From: Embleya sp040605455
GTDB lineage: Bacteria; Actinomycetota; Actinomycetes; Streptomycetales; Streptomycetaceae
Reading direction: 5' to 3'
Assembly: GCF_040605455.1 (NCBI RefSeq)
Contig: NZ_JBEXCV010000014.1
Coordinates: 30,429 to 94,428 of the forward strand
DNA length: 64,000 nt
Shown: piece after piece, positions 40,452-48,088 of the stretch
Layout of the letters: the number at the start of each line of letters is the position of its first letter
Position numbering within the stretch: the first letter of the stretch is position 1
The notes under the pieces: generated by a model
The model's database searches: none
What the model was told of the DNA's origin: nothing
Seen by the model: only the letters and a program-made list of their open reading frames with translations
Translations under genes and position numbers: made by a program

Positions 40452-40527
40452 GAATTACTCCCTGGAGTGGTGCTCCGCATTGGCCGAACGGCCGCGGGCA
40501 GGAGGCCCGCCCGCAGCCGACGGCAGG

Positions 40528-41154
40528 TCAGAAGCACTCCTTGCTGCCGCCCCCGACGGTGAGGTGCAGGTCCTTCAGGTAGAACTGGCCGGCCTGGACC
40601 AACCACGCCGTCTGCTTGACGTTCGTGAACTTGGCGTGGTCGGCCTGCTGGCCGAACATCGTCGGCTCACCGTTGCCGCCGACCTTGGGGCCCTTGGCCC
40701 AATCCGACGAACCCTGGGCCATCGTCGAGGCGTCGACGCCGATGTCGATGTTGGTGAACTCGGCGTCGCCGTCGAGTCCGTCCATCGACAGCCGCATGTC
40801 CTTCGCCGTGGCGGGTTGGTCGCCGCCGCCGGCCTCGATGCGCAGCACGACACCGAACGCGTTCACCGACTGACACAGTTTGGTGATCTTGGCGTCGCCG
40901 ATCGCCGCGGTGGCGACCGGAACGATCTTGCCGTTCTTGGTCTCGTAGTGACCGCCGTACTGCGAGAACTGCGTGGCATCCAGTTCCGCGGCCGAGACCT
41001 TGAAGCTGCCACCCGAGACGGTGATGTTGACCGGCACGGCGCCGCTCGCGACACCCGCGAACATGCCGACGGTAAGGGCCGCGACCGGTATGAGCGTGAT
41101 GCCGAACCGCTTCCAGCGAGTCTTGCCGCTACCCGCCTGAACCTTCTTGTCCAT
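40528..41154 (-). CDS. DUF6230 family exported protein
   Basis: The 208-residue product has a basic N-terminus and one hydrophobic segment (FGITLIPVAALTVGMFAGVASGAVPVNI), an uncleaved anchor or signal peptide, followed by a strand-rich domain (ITVSGGSFKVSAAELDATQF, LRLSMDGLDGDAEFTNIDIGVDA). Close relatives have been labelled cholesterol esterase in databases, but no lipase motif such as GxSxG or GDS is present. It is the first gene of an operon with DUF6114. A TTACC-N4-AGTAA dyad lies about 211 bp upstream of its start, the same box as at acyl-CoA genes nearby, so it may respond to acyl-CoA or lipid status. Confidence 0.82.
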   Translation of the reverse strand: MDKKVQAGSGKTRWKRFGITLIPVAALTVGMFAGVASGAVPVNITVSGGSFKVSAAELDATQFSQYGGHYETKNGKIVPVATAAIGDAKITKLCQSVNAFGVVLRIEAGGGDQPATAKDMRLSMDGLDGDAEFTNIDIGVDASTMAQGSSDWAKGPKVGGNGEPTMFGQQADHAKFTNVKQTAWLVQAGQFYLKDLHLTVGGGSKECF

Positions 41155-41362
41155 GGTCCTCCTCGGGACAGAGTCCCCTCCTCATGCGGACCAGGGCCGC
41201 ACGTGGCGGGGCATGGAGGGAGGGCCTGCCTGTCCTGGGACGGACCGGCACGGCCTGGATGGGGAGGTCCGCGTCCGAGCCACCGACCGGCTGCCGGGGC
41301 GAATGGGACACGGATCGAGCGGCCCGATCATCTTTCACGACCGGGTCGGCACACAAGAGGTT

Positions 41363-41380
41363 CGTTACCGACGAGTAACG
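41363..41380. promoter_or_regulatory. TTACC-N4-GGTAA-type operator upstream of DUF6230
   Basis: CGTTAC (41363-41368) and GTAACG (41375-41380) form a perfect 6-bp dyad. The core TTACC-GACG-AGTAA differs by one base from the box found at the ccr promoter. Confidence 0.55.
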
Positions 41381-41541
41381 CCGACTTCGGGACGGCACCC
41401 GCCACCGGATCACAGCGCGGCATCGACACCATCATCAGGTGATCCGATTTCGCCGCATAGGTCCGCTGACGAGTCACCCGTAGGTCACCAAATGCCACAC
41501 AGGGCTAGGGAAATGACCCTTGGTCAAAGATGGGTAAAGAC

Positions 41542-41581
41542 AAGCCCCGGCCGCTCTCGACCACGAGAACGACCGGGGCTT
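41542..41581 (-). terminator. Hairpin downstream of the thioredoxin gene
   Basis: An 18-nt stem with two mismatches (41542-41559 with 41564-41581) and an ACCA loop lies about 45 nt past the minus-strand stop at 41626. Confidence 0.75.
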
Positions 41582-41625
41582 CATCGACAAACAAAGGGTC
41601 CGACGCGGGATCGGAAGAGACAGGA

Positions 41626-42585
41626 TCAGAAGAGCACGCCCGCGAGCGCCATCCGCGCCTTGGGCACCCTCGGGTCGTCCGCGCCGACGATCTCGAACAG
41701 TTCGAGCAGATGCAGACGCGCCGTGTTCCGGTCGTCGCCCGCGGTGCGCCGCACGGTCTCCACGAGTCGGGCGAACGCCTCGTCCGCCCGGCCGTCCAGG
41801 ACGTCCAGGTCGGCCGCGAGCGTCTGCACCGCGACGTCGTCCGGAAACTCGGCGGCATCCACTCGGGCCTTGTCCGCGTCCACGCCCTGGGTGCGCAGCA
41901 GGAGTTCGGTGTTGATCAAACCGAGCTTGGCCTCGGCGTGTGCCGGGTGGTCGGAGAGCACGTTGCGGAACGCCTGGGCCGCGCCGTCCAGATCGCCGGC
42001 CTCCAGCGCCTCGTCGGCGGCCGCGAGCAGCGGATCGCCGGCGGGCTCCTCCTCCTCCTCGACCTCGGCGGGAGCACCGACGGGCTCGCCGTCGACCACG
42101 ACGCCGGTCAGGCCGAATCGCTCCTCACCGAGTTGCACGAGTTGGTCCAGCACCTGCCGGGCCTGCTGCTCGGGTACCACGCCCTGGAACAGCGGTGCGA
42201 GTTGGCCACCCAGGACCGCCATCACGGCGGGGATGCCCTGAATGCCGAACTCCTGGGCGAGACGCGGGTTGGCGTCGACATCGATCTTGGCGAGCACGAA
42301 GCGGCCGGCGTATTCCTCGGCCAGACGCTCCAGCAGCGGGCTCAGCTGTTTGCACGGCTGGCACCACTCGGCCCAGAAGTCGATCACGACGGGAGCCTGT
42401 TGGGAGAGCGCGAGCACCTCGGTCTCGAAGGTGGCCTCGGTGACGTCGATGACGACCCGTTGGGCACCGGACGCGGCGGCGGGCTTCCCGGCCGGCGCGG
42501 CGGCACGCTTGGCGGCGTTGTCGGCGGCGGCCTTGACCGCACCGAGGTCGACTACTCCGCGCATGGACATGTTCCGTGGCTGCAT
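41626..42585 (-). CDS. Thioredoxin-TPR protein (CnoX/YbbN-like)
   Basis: This 319-residue cytoplasmic protein joins a thioredoxin domain (residues 45-150) to a C-terminal TPR-like helical region (from about 200: DEALEAGDLDGAAQAFRNVLSDHPAHAEAKLGL). The active site is WCQPC (Cys75 and Cys78), so unlike E. coli CnoX it keeps a full dithiol and may be redox-active. Relatives act as co-chaperones. The ATG at 42585 gives the N-terminus MQPRNMSM that I recall as conserved in streptomycete homologues; other ATGs follow within 20 nt. It diverges from the TetR gene, sharing a 291-bp region with two dyads. Confidence 0.85.
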   Translation of the reverse strand: MQPRNMSMRGVVDLGAVKAAADNAAKRAAAPAGKPAAASGAQRVVIDVTEATFETEVLALSQQAPVVIDFWAEWCQPCKQLSPLLERLAEEYAGRFVLAKIDVDANPRLAQEFGIQGIPAVMAVLGGQLAPLFQGVVPEQQARQVLDQLVQLGEERFGLTGVVVDGEPVGAPAEVEEEEEPAGDPLLAAADEALEAGDLDGAAQAFRNVLSDHPAHAEAKLGLINTELLLRTQGVDADKARVDAAEFPDDVAVQTLAADLDVLDGRADEAFARLVETVRRTAGDDRNTARLHLLELFEIVGADDPRVPKARMALAGVLF

Positions 42586-42760
42586 GTAGACATCTTCCCC
42601 CGAGAGCAAGCCGAACGATGCACGGGGCGACCCACGGGTGCACGTCGAAGTCTCGTCGCGTCCCGGTCCCCGCAGGATGCGGGCCCCGGGACGGACGACG
42701 ACCCTTGACGGGTCGTCAGTCGCGATCGTGTGCTCGAATCCCCATCCAGGCACCGCGATT

Positions 42761-42777
42761 CGCTACGGCTCGTAGCG
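42761..42777. promoter_or_regulatory. Perfect dyad CGCTACG-GCT-CGTAGCG
   Basis: A 7-bp perfect inverted repeat with a 3-bp spacer lies between the divergent thioredoxin and TetR genes. Its size and symmetry fit a TetR-family operator. It differs from the TACC box nearer the TetR start. Confidence 0.5.
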
Positions 42778-42851
42778 TAAGGGGAGCGTCGGGAAGAATG
42801 CGACCGTAGGATCCGTAATGGCGGATGTGAGTTGCACCACCGCCGGGCACC

Positions 42852-42866
42852 GTACCAGCCGGTAAC
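42852..42866. promoter_or_regulatory. TACC-N4-GGTA box directly upstream of the TetR gene
   Basis: GTACC-AGCC-GGTAAC ends 11 bp before the GTG start codon. A protein bound here would cover the start region, consistent with autoregulation. It matches the boxes at mce and ccr. Confidence 0.6.
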
Positions 42867-42876
42867 ATGACCGGCC

Positions 42877-43554
42877 GTGTACGAGGAATCGGCTTCAGGC
42901 CAGGCGGACGGCCCGCCCACGCAGCGTAAGGGACGCCCGCGCAGCACCACCGCGGACGACGCGATCCTGGATGCGGCGCGCTCGTTGCTGGCCGACGGCG
43001 GATGGGCCGGATTGACCATGGGGGACGTCGCCGCGCGGGCGGGCGTGGCCAAGACCACGCTGTACCGCCGCTGGCACTCCAAGCACGATCTGGCCATCGC
43101 CGCGGTCGCGGAGATGCTGGGCACCCTCGACCTGCCGGATCAGGGTCCGGATCTACGTGCGGACATCGAGGACGTGGTCCGCCGCTTCGCCGCGCTGCTG
43201 GGCCGCCCGGAGATGCGCACGGCCCTGATGGGCCTGGTCGCCGACTCCACCAGCGACCCGGCCCTACGGCGACGCATCCGCGAAGAGGTCGTCAACCCCC
43301 AAAAGCGCCTCGTCGTCGAGGGCCGCACCCGCGCCAAGGCCCGAGGCGAAATCGCCACCCCCGACGACATAGACGTCGACCTGATCTTCGACGTCATCGC
43401 CGGCACGGTGGTCCAACACATCCTGGTCAGCGCCGAACCCGCCTCCGACACGTGGGTCCAACACTTCACCACCTTCGTAGTCACCGGCATGCTCCCCCAC
43501 CCCACCCAACCCACCCCCGAGCCCCCAGCCCGCCCGCCACTTGAGGCCAAGTAG
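42877..43554 (+). CDS. TetR-family transcriptional regulator
   Basis: This 225-residue regulator has an N-terminal TetR helix-turn-helix (ILDAARSLLADGGWAGLTMGDVAARAGVAKTTLYRRWHSKHDL, residues about 29-71) and a helical ligand-binding domain containing DLRADIEDVVRRFAALLGRPEMRTALMGLVAD, typical of the TetR_C_16-like group. A GTG start lies 11 bp after a TACC-N4-GGTA box that may be its own operator. The last codons (LEAK, stop) lie inside the first unit of a 26-bp tandem repeat, so the stop codon itself is repeat-derived. The ligand is unknown; acyl-CoA is a reasonable guess from the regulon candidates. Confidence 0.9.
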   Translation: MYEESASGQADGPPTQRKGRPRSTTADDAILDAARSLLADGGWAGLTMGDVAARAGVAKTTLYRRWHSKHDLAIAAVAEMLGTLDLPDQGPDLRADIEDVVRRFAALLGRPEMRTALMGLVADSTSDPALRRRIREEVVNPQKRLVVEGRTRAKARGEIATPDDIDVDLIFDVIAGTVVQHILVSAEPASDTWVQHFTTFVVTGMLPHPTQPTPEPPARPPLEAK

Positions 43555-43765
43555 CCCGCCCGGCGCTTGAGGGCAACCAGCCTGCCCGGCGCTTGAGGGC
43601 AACCAGCCCGGCCGGCGCTTGAGGCCAAGTAGCCCGCCCGGCGCTTGAGGCCAAGTAGCCCGGCCGGCGCTTGAGGCCAAGTAGCCCGCCCGGCGCTTGA
43701 GGGCAACCAGCCCAGCCGGCGCTTGAGGCCAAGTAGCCCGGCCGGCGCTTGAGGCCACCTTGCGC
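43532..43765. repeat. Nine-copy 26-bp tandem repeat, CCGGCGCTTGAGG core
   Basis: CTTGAGG recurs exactly every 26 bp at 43540, 43566, 43592, 43618, 43644, 43670, 43696, 43722 and 43748. Two unit types alternate irregularly after the core, CCAAGTAG and GCAACCAG. A tenth core at 43783 faces an inverted copy (CTCAAG at 43773) to form a small hairpin. There are no unique spacers, so this is not CRISPR. The array overlaps the 3' end of the TetR gene and reaches to within about 60 bp of the convergent mutase stop. Confidence 0.92.
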
Positions 43766-43823
43766 CGCCGGGCTCAAGTGCGCTTGAGGCCACCGAAACC
43801 GCAGGCGAACCCAAGCCGCCCCA

Positions 43824-45512
43824 TCAAAACCGCGCCGGCTCCGTATATGTGCCCCACTCCTCCCGAAGGACCCCGCAAATCTCCCCGAGCGTCGCCTCCA
43901 CCCGAGCCGCCGCCAACATCGGCGGCACCAGATTCCCCGAGCCCCGCGCAACATCCCGCATCGCAGCCAACGCCGCGGTCACCGCCGCCTGATCCCGCCC
44001 ACCCCGCCGCGCACCGAGCGCCGACACCTGGTCCCGCTCGACCTCGTGGCTGACCCGCATGATCTCCAGGTCACCGGTCACCGAGCCCTCGTGGCAGTTG
44101 ACCCCCACCACACGCTTGTCGCCCTTCTCCACCGCCCGCTGGTAGCGGAACGCCGACTCGGCGATCTCCCCGGTGAACCACCCGTCCTCGATGCCGCGCA
44201 GGATTCCCGACGTCATCGGCCCGATCGGGTGCGGTGACGTCTCGCCCAGCTCGCGGATCCGCGCGAATGTCGCCTCCGCCTCGGCCTCCAGCCGATCCGT
44301 CAGCGCCTCGACGTACCAGGACCCGCCCAGCGGGTCGGCCACCGCCGCGACCCCGGTCTCCTCCATCAACACCTGCTGGGTGCGCAGCGCGATCTCCGCG
44401 GCCTGCGCGCTGGGCAGCGCCAGCGTCTCGTCCAGCGCGTTCGTGTGCAGCGAGTTGGTGCCGCCGAGCACCGCCGCGAGCGCCTCGACCGCGGTGCGTA
44501 CCACGTTGTTGTACGGCTGCTGCGCGGTCAGCGAGACGCCGGCCGTCTGGGTGTGGAAGCGCAGCCACTGCGCCTTCGCGGTCTTGGCGCCGTACACGTC
44601 GCGCATCCACCGCGCCCAGATCCGGCGCGCCGCGCGGAACTTGGCGATCTCCTCGAAGAAGTCCACGTGCGCGTCGAAGAAGAACGACAGCCCCGGCCCG
44701 AACACGTCCACGTCCATGCCGCGCGACAGGCCCAGTTCGACGTAGCCGAAGCCGTTGGCCAGCGTGTACGCGAGCTCCTGCGCAGCCGTCGCACCGGCCT
44801 CGCGGATGTGGTAGCCGGAGACCGAGAGCGGCTTGTACGCCGGGATCTCGGCCGCGCAGTACTCCATCAGGTCGCCGATCAGGCGCAGATGCGGCTCGGG
44901 AGCGAACAGCCACTCCTTCTGCGCGATGTACTCCTTGAAGATGTCGGTCTGCAGCGTGCCGTTGAGCGCGCCGATGTCCACGCCCTGCCGCTCGGCCGCG
45001 ACCAGGTACATGCAGAACGCCGGCACCGCCGGACCCGAGATGGTCATCGACGTGGTCACGTCACCCAGCGGGATGTCGCGGAAGAGCACATCCATGTCGG
45101 CCGCCGAGTCCACCGCGACGCCGCAGTGCCCGACCTCGCCGAGCGAACGTTCGTCGTCGCTGTCGCGGCCCATCAGGGTCGGCATGTCGAACGCGACCGA
45201 CAGGCCGCCGCCGCCGTTCGCCAAAATCATCCGGTAACGCTCGTTGGTCTGCTCGGCGTTGCCGAACCCGGCGAACTGCCGGATGGTCCACGCCCGGCCT
45301 CGATAGCCGGTCGGGTAAAGACCGCGGGTGTAGGGAAATTCGCCCGGCCAGCCGATCCGTTCGAAGCCCTCGTAGGGCTGGTCGGCAGGCGGCCCGTAGA
45401 CCGGCTCTACCTCGAGTTCGGACAGGGTGGTGCGGCGCATGCCCTCGTTGCGGACCTTGTCGTACCGGTCCTGCCAGCGCCGCCGACCCTCTTCGATGTC
45501 CTCGGTGTTCAC
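43824..45512 (-). CDS. icmA: Acyl-CoA mutase large subunit, isobutyryl-CoA mutase type
   Basis: This 562-residue protein is the substrate-binding TIM-barrel half of a B12-dependent acyl-CoA mutase. It matches from YPTGYRGRAWTIRQFAGFGNAEQTNERYRMIL through GGTNSLHTNALDETLALP. The cobalamin-binding domain (DxHxxG) is absent, so it needs a separate small subunit, as IcmA with IcmB; none lies in this window. Length matches IcmA (about 566). Phe in SVAFDMPTLMG favours isobutyryl/butyryl-CoA over methylmalonyl-CoA, which normally needs a Tyr/Arg pair. The GTG at 45512 follows AGGAG by 5 nt. A 20-bp palindrome lies 56 bp upstream. Confidence 0.85.
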   Translation of the reverse strand: MNTEDIEEGRRRWQDRYDKVRNEGMRRTTLSELEVEPVYGPPADQPYEGFERIGWPGEFPYTRGLYPTGYRGRAWTIRQFAGFGNAEQTNERYRMILANGGGGLSVAFDMPTLMGRDSDDERSLGEVGHCGVAVDSAADMDVLFRDIPLGDVTTSMTISGPAVPAFCMYLVAAERQGVDIGALNGTLQTDIFKEYIAQKEWLFAPEPHLRLIGDLMEYCAAEIPAYKPLSVSGYHIREAGATAAQELAYTLANGFGYVELGLSRGMDVDVFGPGLSFFFDAHVDFFEEIAKFRAARRIWARWMRDVYGAKTAKAQWLRFHTQTAGVSLTAQQPYNNVVRTAVEALAAVLGGTNSLHTNALDETLALPSAQAAEIALRTQQVLMEETGVAAVADPLGGSWYVEALTDRLEAEAEATFARIRELGETSPHPIGPMTSGILRGIEDGWFTGEIAESAFRYQRAVEKGDKRVVGVNCHEGSVTGDLEIMRVSHEVERDQVSALGARRGGRDQAAVTAALAAMRDVARGSGNLVPPMLAAARVEATLGEICGVLREEWGTYTEPARF

Positions 45513-45568
45513 GTGGCTCCTGTCCGCTGCCGTCGTCGTAGGACCCATTCCCGCGCGGCACAAGAAAA

Positions 45569-45588
45569 TTACTAGGACGTCCTAGTAA
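45569..45588. promoter_or_regulatory. Perfect 20-bp palindrome upstream of icmA
   Basis: TTACTAGGAC (45569-45578) and GTCCTAGTAA (45579-45588) form an uninterrupted palindrome, AT-rich in a GC-rich setting, 56 bp before the icmA start. It very probably binds a dimeric regulator and may overlap the promoter. Confidence 0.75.
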
Positions 45589-45663
45589 ATGTCCACGACC
45601 TCGAACCCGACCCCCCGAAACTCCACCCCGAAAGCGATGCCGGAAACCGACCCCGGAAACGCC

Positions 45664-45692
45664 GAAGCCCCCGACGGGACGTCGGGGGCTTC
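45664..45692 (-). terminator. Hairpin downstream of the DUF3817 genes
   Basis: GAAGCCCCCGACG (45664-45676) pairs perfectly with 45680-45692 around a 3-nt loop, 43 nt beyond the stop of the minus-strand DUF3817 gene. Confidence 0.8.
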
Positions 45693-45734
45693 ACAAGCAC
45701 GCGGACCCGGGGCACGAGGCCCGCCGGCGACCGC

Positions 45735-46052
45735 TCAGGCGGCGGCCGGCGCGGCGGCCGGCTCGACCAGCTTGTGCTTCATCTTGTAGTCGAAGACGAA
45801 CGGGCCGAACGGCGGGATCGCCGCGATGAAGGCGAGCAGCGTGGTCTTGTTGTCCCACGACAGCTTGGTGCGCACGTCCATCAGGGCCAGCAGGTACAGG
45901 ATGAACATCACCGCGTGCAGCAGGCCCAGCGGCATGACCAGGTTGATGTCCGAGATCCGGCTCAGCAGCGAGCCGAAGACGAGCAGGAGCAGGAACGAAC
46001 AGCCCTCGGCGATCGAGATCACCTTGAAGCGGCCGACAGCGGTGGAAAGCAT
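45735..46052 (-). CDS. DUF3817 family membrane protein
   Basis: This 105-residue protein has three transmembrane segments (FKVISIAEGCSFLLLLVFGSLL, MPLGLLHAVMFILYLLALMDV, TTLLAFIAAIPPFGPFVFDYKMK), the DUF3817 pattern with the conserved H in the second helix and FGPFVFD near the end. The ATG at 46052 has GAGG 7 nt upstream; a longer frame upstream has no family similarity. It follows a second DUF3817 gene (46156-46482) by about 100 bp and may be cotranscribed. Function is unknown; a small integral membrane role is all that can be said. Confidence 0.85.
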   Translation of the reverse strand: MLSTAVGRFKVISIAEGCSFLLLLVFGSLLSRISDINLVMPLGLLHAVMFILYLLALMDVRTKLSWDNKTTLLAFIAAIPPFGPFVFDYKMKHKLVEPAAAPAAA

Positions 46053-46155
46053 GGGGGATCCTCGGGGGAAGCGGATACGAAACGGGCTGACTGCGAGCCG
46101 ACGACGCGTGCCGACCATGCGGACCGGGCAGACGGGGCGGCTGGGGGCGGACGGC

Positions 46156-46482
46156 TCAGGCGGTGGCACCGGCGGTTTCGAGCCCGCGCTCCCGCACCGC
46201 CTCCACGGCCTTGCGCTCGGCGAAGAACGACGCGAGCGGGATCGTGCCGGCGACCATCATCAGCAGCATGCGCTCGAACTTCCACTTCATCTTGCTGCTG
46301 AGATCGAAGGTGACGACCAGGTAGATCATGAAGAGCAAGCCGTGTGCCTGGCTGACGTAGAGCGTCGCCTTCTCGCCCGTGTCGAACCCGTACTTGAGGA
46401 CCATGCACAGGCACAGGACCAGGAGCATGCACCCGGTGATCCAGGCCATCACCCGGTAGCGGGTCAATACGACAGGCTTCAC
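46156..46482 (-). CDS. DUF3817 family membrane protein, second copy
   Basis: The 108-residue protein has three helices (RVMAWITGCMLLVLCLCMVL, ATLYVSQAHGLLFMIYLVVTFDL, FERMLLMMVAGTIPLASFFAERKAVEAV) with the family's HGLLFMIYL motif and the late F-A-E-R-K. It shares fold and order with the downstream paralogue but little exact identity, so the pair is an old duplication. It lies next to a MarR regulator on the same strand, separated by 176 bp. Function is unknown. Confidence 0.85.
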   Translation of the reverse strand: MKPVVLTRYRVMAWITGCMLLVLCLCMVLKYGFDTGEKATLYVSQAHGLLFMIYLVVTFDLSSKMKWKFERMLLMMVAGTIPLASFFAERKAVEAVRERGLETAGATA

Positions 46483-46658
46483 GGCAGCACCTTCGGTAAC
46501 GGCGGCTTCGACGACCTCGTCGACCGCTTTTCACAATGGCGCATGCAGCTTACGTCGCCACCACCGGGGTCCCCGAATCCGCCCCTCCCTACCGTTATGT
46601 GCCGACCGGTACGTGCCGACCACGCGCCGGCCGGGTCGCACTCCGGGTCGCGCTCCGG

Positions 46659-47234
46659 CTACGCGTCGGCCGAGTCGCGCTCCGCGTGGATCGGCGCCGG
46701 CACCGAAGCGCCGTCCGCTGCGGGCTCCTCGATCCGGAAGTCGCCCGCGTCCACTCGCAACACCCGCAGCAGGTCGAACAACTGGGCGCACTGCTCGGGG
46801 GTGTACGCGCCGAGCCCGAACTCGCGCGCGGTCAGGTCCCGCGTGGCCCGCTCGGTGACGTCGCGGCCCTTGTCGGTGATCACCGCGAGCACACCCCGCC
46901 CGTCACGCGGATTCGGCCGGCGGGCGACCAGTTCGGCCTGCTCCAGGCGGTCGATCGTGTTGGTCACACTCGTCGGGTGGACCATCAGCCGCTCACCGAT
47001 CCGAGACAGCGGCAACGAGCCGGTCCGGCTGAAGGTGAGCAGTACCAGTGCCTCGTAGCGGGCGAAGGTCAACCCGTACGGCTTGAGCACCGCGTCGGCG
47101 CCCGCGAGCAGGATCTGCTGGGCGCGCATGATCGAGGTGATGGCGACCATCGGCGGGCACTCCCCCCAGTGCTCTCGCCAGTGCTCGTCGGCACGCGTGA
47201 TCGGATCGAAGGGGAGATTCAGTGGCTTCGGCAC
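46659..47234 (-). CDS. MarR-family regulator
   Basis: This 191-residue winged-helix protein includes ITSIMRAQQILLAGADAVLKPYGLTFARYEALVLL, the recognition region IGERLMVHPTSVTNTIDRLEQAELV and the wing RRPNPRDGRGVLAVIT. The GTG at 47234 gives the N-terminus VPKPLNLPFDPITRADEHW, which I recall as conserved in streptomycete homologues. An ATG at 47261 would place the TTACC-type box inside the gene and lacks a ribosome-binding site. The box at 47254-47267 lies 20 bp ahead of the GTG start. It may be a regulator, or a target, of the acyl-CoA regulon. Confidence 0.85.
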   Translation of the reverse strand: MPKPLNLPFDPITRADEHWREHWGECPPMVAITSIMRAQQILLAGADAVLKPYGLTFARYEALVLLTFSRTGSLPLSRIGERLMVHPTSVTNTIDRLEQAELVARRPNPRDGRGVLAVITDKGRDVTERATRDLTAREFGLGAYTPEQCAQLFDLLRVLRVDAGDFRIEEPAADGASVPAPIHAERDSADA

Positions 47235-47253
47235 GGGCCGAGCGTAGTGGAGG

Positions 47254-47267
47254 TTACCCATCGGTCA
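47254..47267. promoter_or_regulatory. TTACC-N4-GGTCA box at the MarR gene
   Basis: TTACC-CATC-GGTCA is one base from the perfect box at ccr and lies 20 bp upstream of the GTG start, in a promoter-proximal position. Confidence 0.5.
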
Positions 47268-47373
47268 CGTGGCTGTCTCACGTCTCGCGCATACCCCCGC
47301 ACGTATGCCCACCACCGGCTGTGATCGCCGGCACGCGACGCGCCGCGGCGAACCGCCCGACAACCAAAAGGTC

Positions 47374-47409
47374 ATTCAAGCTTCAACTACGTTCGGTATT
47401 CTCGATACA
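47374..47409 (+). promoter_or_regulatory. Probable leaderless promoter with operator-like dyad
   Basis: A TATTCT -10-like hexamer (47397-47402) ends 6 bp before the ATG at 47409, which would place the start of transcription at or next to the initiation codon. No ribosome-binding site is present. TTCAAGCTTCAA (47375-47386), an imperfect dyad, covers the expected -35 position. Confidence 0.5.
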
Positions 47410-47909
47410 TGACCGAAGCCGAGCCCAGGTGGCTGAGCGATGAAGACCAGTGCGTCTGGCGCCAGATCATCGCCGTGATCAACATGCTGCCGCCGCGGTT
47501 GGAGCGTGAACTCCAGCGCACGCACGGGTTGTCCCTGCACGACTACCAGATCCTGGTCCAGCTCTCCGAGCACCCGGATCGGGAGGTACGGCTGAGCGAT
47601 CTCGCCGAGGCGACCCAGCAGTCCAAGAGCCGACTCTCGCACCAGATGACCCGGATGGAGAACGCCGGCCTGGTGGTGCGCCGCAACTGTCCCACCGATC
47701 GACGCGGTGCCTTTGCGGTGCTCACCGAGGAGGGTTGGCGAGTGCTCGAAGCCGCGGCGCCCACGCATGTGGAAAGCGTCCGCGAGCACCTGATGGACGT
47801 GATGACGCCCGCCCAGAAGCAGGTCGTCGGCGAGGCATTCGGCACGGTGGCCGACAAACTCCGCCCGCCCGCCCGCACCACGGCGTGCCCGTCGCCGAAC
47901 CAACCCTGA
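47409..47909 (+). CDS. MarR-family regulator, probably from a leaderless transcript
   Basis: The 166-residue protein is a typical MarR: CVWRQIIAVINMLPPRLERELQRTHGLSLHDYQILVQL, recognition helix LAEATQQSKSRLSHQMTRMENAGLV and wing RRNCPTDRRGAFAVLT. It starts at an ATG without a ribosome-binding site, 6 bp after a TATTCT hexamer, so translation is probably leaderless. It diverges from the first MarR gene, and a dyad over its -35 region suggests autorepression. The stop is followed within 6 bp by an 87-bp tandem duplication. Ligand and targets are unknown. Confidence 0.87.
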   Translation: MTEAEPRWLSDEDQCVWRQIIAVINMLPPRLERELQRTHGLSLHDYQILVQLSEHPDREVRLSDLAEATQQSKSRLSHQMTRMENAGLVVRRNCPTDRRGAFAVLTEEGWRVLEAAAPTHVESVREHLMDVMTPAQKQVVGEAFGTVADKLRPPARTTACPSPNQP

Positions 47910-47914
47910 CAACC

Positions 47915-48088
47915 AGCCCGCCCACCCAACGAGCACCCACCGCGCCCCCACCCCGAACGGCACCGAATCCAGCCCGTCCGGCGTTCGAGAACAACGCTCC
48001 GAGCCCGCCCACCCAACGAGCACCCACCGCGCCCCCACCCCGAACGGCACCGAATCCAGCCCGTCCGGCGCTTGAGGACGACGCTCAA
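47915..48088. repeat. Two-copy 87-bp tandem duplication with CCGTCCGGCG core
   Basis: The segment from 47915 is repeated from 48002, identical over roughly the first 70 bases and differing at a few positions near the end (GTTCGAGAACAACG against GCTTGAGGACGACG). A third core, CCTGTCCGGCGTTTGAGGACGAC, lies near 48125-48148. The cores belong to the same family as the 26-bp array at 43532. The region separates convergent MarR and meaB genes. Confidence 0.85.

Larger units (their letters stand above)
41155..41625. other. Intergenic region (471 bp) with operator and terminator
   Basis: This stretch separates the DUF6230 start from the end of the thioredoxin gene, both on the minus strand. It contains the dyad at 41363-41380 and a terminator hairpin at 41542-41581, listed separately. 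The remainder shows no gene or structure I can support. Confidence 0.5.

Noticed and set aside
40528..41154. Cholesterol esterase label for the DUF6230 protein
   Set aside because: There is no GxSxG, GDS or other esterase motif; the name seems to be an inherited database error.
43532..43790. CRISPR-like regular repeats
   Set aside because: Units are contiguous with no unique spacers, and no cas gene is nearby.
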